A stretch of 64,000 bases of DNA from Allacma fusca (lineage: Eukaryota; Arthropoda; Collembola; Symphypleona; Sminthuridae): positions 3,410,001-3,474,000 of the forward strand of contig OX359249.1 in assembly GCA_947179485.1 (NCBI GenBank), written 5' to 3'. Made by a program: the position numbers and the translations under genes. Positions 59,701 through 64,000 of the stretch are shown here, piece after piece; positions within the stretch are counted from its first letter, which is position 1; every line of letters starts with the position of its first letter. The notes under the pieces are model-generated. The model was not told the origin of the DNA. It ran no database searches and saw only the letters and a list, made by a program, of their open reading frames with translations.

Positions 59701-62700
59701 ACTGCAGTAAGTTTTTGGAGATATGTGTTCTTACTGAAAACTAGAATGACATTTTGTAGTTGTGGGAATTAAATATTTAACGAAATACGAGCCTCATGCT
59801 ACATTTAATGAAACAAACCAGGTACACAAATAGCGATTCTGGACTTAGAACGGTTGTGATAGCTCCAGGACCTTGTTCTTGTCCCACAAAAACCTCATTC
59901 TCAGTACCACTTATTTATTTGGTGCTTTTTCACTGGAATCTGGTAATCCCCGTACAAAATACTCATTTTCAGCACCAGCACCAAATACCTATTCGAATGT
60001 ATTTTAGAAAACCTTTTGGGGCCACAGCAAAATAGCTACAAACCAAAGCCAGAAATTTTTAATTATTTCTTTAATCTTTTTTGGTTTCCTGAATAATTTT
60101 TTTCCAAGAAATATTTAGAAATTCGGTTGTAGGACATTTCATAGGCTTAAACAACAGGTCCCTTCGTTGTCTGAGATTTGTGAGATGATTGGAAAAAAAT
60201 AAATATGAAGGTTGGGAGAAATTCTGTGTCAGGCGAGAAAGCCGGGAAGGTCCACAGGAAGTAAAGTTCCGAGGTCACGAATTTATCATACAAGATACGG
60301 TCATAATAAAAAGATGTTAAACCACCCAGACGTGTAACAAACCGCTTCCGTCCGGTCTAAAATTCCACTTCATGAGCAAATTTTAAAAAATGCCGAGGAA
60401 GATAAACTTTGTATGGTAAAGTATCTCCGTAAAAAATTATTGGGACTGGTTCACATCTAATGCCATTATCCTAAATCAAAATCTGGGGCCACTGCGTCCA
60501 AAATATGTTTACGACGCAAGTTTATGAATTAATTAGAAAAGTTGGCAATATTAACAATAGGTTATTAGACCGTTTGGACTGCTGCATCTGCAATTTTTGA
60601 TATAAGCTAATTATTATATTAGATGCAAACGAATCCCCATGAAATTTGCTCTAAAGCTTTGAAACATAATTATCACTGCCTCATTTAAAAAATTGAGGAT
60701 ATGTATCATTTCTGACAATTTTACTCACTAAGCGGAATTTGTCCAACCGCTTAGTCATAACCACAATTCTCAACGTATGGATCTATCTGATTTCTGCCAC
60801 AGAATTTTCGAGTGTCAAAATGCATTCTAAAACAATTGTGGGACTGAAAAAAATCTAATTTTAAAATCATTAAAAATGCTCGTCCTTACTTTACACTTTT
60901 GTAAACCCTTTGACTCCAAAAATTGACCTAGTTCAATGACATTTGTTTAGAAAATCTGGAGGCGTCAGAGTTTTATTGAATTTAGTTTGCCAAATCCAAA
61001 ACAAGTCAAAGTATGTTGCGTGAACTAACTTAACTAATACATACATAAAAACATGAGATGATCACCTAAGGGTCACTGATACAAGATACAGAATTCCCCT
61101 AATTTCAGCAAAACCATTTTACACCTATAAGCTAAATTTGTTTCATTGACCCAGGTCAATATATGCACTCACATTGTACTATATTTTGGAGTAAAGTGTA
61201 TATTAGTTTGACGCTGGTGTACACTGAATGCATTGAATTGTTACTAAAAGACATCTGACAGGTCTGTCCGACTGGCATGTCTGGTAAATATAGAGCGCAA
61301 GAATGAAAGAAATTTAGCCTCAGGAGCAAAAATGAGAAACGTGCAGAGAAGTATTTGTACGTAGTTACCATTTTATCACGAAAGATCTGGTCGTTATTTC
61401 AAAATGCTGGACTTTTTATATAGGAAACAGCTCAAGTCTAAAATTGCGGCTGCAGTTGTCAGAAATGTAACGCGAAGCTCTGTATTGTGTTAAAATAGTT
61501 TAACAGCTTGAGAGTTAAAAAAACGACTTTGATCCTCGTTTTTTTTCACTGTGCTTGATCTACGTAATGAAAAATAAAATCTGATAAAGAATTTGCTTGA
61601 AATAGGGAGAGTCGCATATTTTGAGCAAAATTTTTTATCGATTCGGGGCAAAATGATTTGAAATTCCTGAACTGAATATGGTTAGAAATACATATTTATG
61701 TTCTTATGGTTATTAGTAAGGATACGCATTAAAATGTATTGTTAGTGGTTTCCATCTTTGAAGATTAAAATCTTGAATAAAGTTAGTCGTGTTGAAGTTG
61801 AAACCCTTTCGGATGTTATTTACAGACTCACCACACACTAAACACCAAAGGAATGCAATGCTTCAGTTGTATGTACATTTCCCTACATTATGCATGAGAG
61901 TGAGGAGTGAGCTTTTAAAAACGGAGCATTTCTTCCAAGGCTGGGGTCTGGGGGTATGAGCAATTTCCAAAAGTTGGAATTTTGTCATGCATAAGTAGGC
62001 ACCTCCATCCACTGAAATGTCTCGTATTAAAATGAACGAAAAAGTTTTAAATTTCTGGAAAAACACGTAGTGTGATGCAGTAATCTGACATATCTATCTA
62101 CAGTTAGCGTGGCGTGAAATCTCCGAACTTTAAACGCCCTCAAGATTTTCCTCGTGTATGTATATATTAAACTAAAATCCCGAATTTCTAAGTACCTGTA
62201 TTACTTGCTAATGCCTATTTACCCATCACGCCATTATGATATTTACGGAGTTCTTGGTTAGGTTTATCAAGCGGAATATTTTATAAAATCCGTGAGGTTT
62301 TTCGAGGAAGACTTACAATCATTACTTGAATTTTACCTCTGAAGTCACGATAGTTTCCGGAACTAACAACTCATGAAAGCGTAAATAACGATTACAACGA
62401 CGTCAATTTTGCTCGAAAATAACCCCCCTGATTAACATTGTGGAGTCTCCTGCACGAATTCAATAATACTTTGTTGAAATACATTTAAGCAGTTCCCACA
62501 ATGAAACTACGACTGAGGGTACGTTCCCCTCCTTAGCGTGGTATTTCAAATTGCCTACTACCACTCCTAAACCCATTGGTTTATGATATCATATTTTATT
62601 CTGACGAATACTGCATTTAACTAATTGACAAATAAACTATTTGCGGAAGGTTCTATCCTCCATTCATTATGCATTATCTGGTACATCAGGATTTTCCACT

Positions 62701-64000
62701 AAATTGTTACTATGTACCTTTCATTTCTTTAGCTGAATGCCTCTCACTCCTATTAACTTGCGTCATGTCAAGTAGTACATTAGAGCCTACACTCTACAGC
62801 TGTGTATAATGATGGACTAGTAGTCCACGTCCACAGATTAAAATTACTATAATTTACACATGCAAATATACATACAACTCCCCCCCCCCCCTCAAGAAAA
62901 AAAATAGCCCCTGTGAAGCAGAGTTCATACTAATCACATAAAATGAGTTAAAGCCGTTAAAGGAATTAACTATCGAATCTTTAAAGCCAAATAATTTAAT
63001 CCCGAAGACAAAAACGAACCCGCGTTTTGTTTTCAGTCATTGGAACAACCCTGCTCTAGGAATTACATTCCAGGTCACCTTCAAGATGAGTACACTGTAT
63101 CCTGTCAGTAGATTAAAATGCCAGATCTATTAACGAAGATGCGTGCCAACAGCAAGCATTATTTTCACGAGCGTACAATGCCCCTGTCAAAATTATCAAC
63201 TGCTCGGCAAGAGCCCGAAAGGATAACGGTAGTATTACAAAATCAGCATAGTAAAGTCTTACATTAGCATGCAATGTAACAATTATTCCAATTAGCAGTT
63301 ATGCACTTATATATGTATATTTCCTTCGGGGAAATACCTGAAACCCATACATACTAATATACTAATGCGTTCCTGCATTTTGGTTTTTAATCCCCTTTTA
63401 TATTTAGCCTCACTTTTTGAAAACTAAACTATTATACTAATGGGGGATCCAAGACGCCCGTCCCAATTCCTTCAAAACCTCATGTAGGAATCGGAATTCA
63501 TACAATTGTTGTCAAAAAATATTTCCCCAAAGATACATACGCAGGGGTTAAATTGAGCCCATATATGTACGTACAGGGCCAGACGAAATCCCCTTTTTCC
63601 GAGGTTTGGGATTTTTGGACCAGGTTGCATATAGTCCTATTGGGTTAGTAAAATAGATTTAATATATATTTCCTAACAAATAAAATACACTCAATCCCCT
63701 TGCCATTAAACATACTATTAAATAACTTTACAAAGACTTGAATGACTCCTTTTAAGTTATGTCATCTCCTCCGTTGTTTAGATTAATATTCGTCTGCATG
63801 CAAAGATGTGAATTGAAGCCCCCTACTACGTTTTCCTCCATATACCAGTTAGTGATAGAACTGAAGGAGACGTCGCGTGCAGAAAGAACTTGATAACGTA
63901 ATAATAATAATTACTGTTGACTGTGTATAGGAAGCTGTGTACAAGTTATGGAAACCCTTTTAGACTGGTTTTTTTTTTAAATTCCAGCAGCTGCAGAGGT
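56799..64000. other. Right-hand intergenic region, no gene supported
   Basis: The first stretch is the promoter side of the DUF4803-type gene; no convincing TATA/initiator pair was seen. The remaining 7 kb is AT-rich; open frames of 60-104 codons (for example 59036-59350 minus) show no motifs or splice context. A run of 12 C at 62881-62892 and TAATAATAA-type simple repeats near 59,180 are the only distinct features. Confidence 0.4.

Noticed and set aside
62881..62892. Run of cytosines
   Set aside because: Simple homopolymer with no further structure.

Overview
The window is animal nuclear DNA, most probably from an arthropod. It is AT-rich, intron-rich and full of transposon debris. The arthropod reading rests on a complete CYP18A1-type cytochrome P450 (the ecdysteroid 26-hydroxylase of moulting animals), a secreted DUF4803-type protein, and the N-terminal exons of an L-type calcium channel. 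All family calls come from reading translations by eye; no database search was run.

Layout. Positions 1-8.8 kb (minus strand) hold two N-terminal coding exons of a Cav1 calcium channel, separated by an 8.3 kb intron; the gene continues off the left edge. Positions 11.7-14.6 kb (minus) hold a three-exon gene for a predicted 899-residue protein: a disordered, basic, Ser-rich N-terminal two-thirds and a C-terminal domain that looks like an adenylate kinase without its P-loop. Positions 14.6-25.1 kb are intergenic, with small inverted-repeat transposons, a dead Tc1/mariner copy and a 128-nt hairpin. Positions 25.1-30.7 kb (plus) hold CYP18A1 in eight exons, with a TATA/initiator pair upstream and an array of CATTG-N-CAATG motifs after the stop codon. 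Positions 30.7-52.4 kb have no intact gene that I recognise. They contain a Penelope-like relic, hAT elements, a solo LTR set in a degenerate satellite, long minisatellites around a 200-N assembly gap, foldback repeats and an orphan dienelactone-hydrolase fragment. Positions 52.5-56.8 kb (minus) hold the 11-exon DUF4803-type gene, with an inverted-repeat transposon inserted just inside one of its 5' splice sites. Positions 56.8-64 kb show no gene that I can support.

The genes form no operon or obvious pathway. CYP18A1 inactivates moulting hormone, Cav1 carries voltage-gated calcium entry, and the other two proteins have no assigned role. The most original items are the pseudo-adenylate-kinase protein, the 3' CATTG/CAATG array, and the element whose terminal-repeat sequence has multiplied inside it next to a splice donor. 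I did not find a new defence system or gene cluster. CDS spans given here include introns; exon coordinates are in the evidence.
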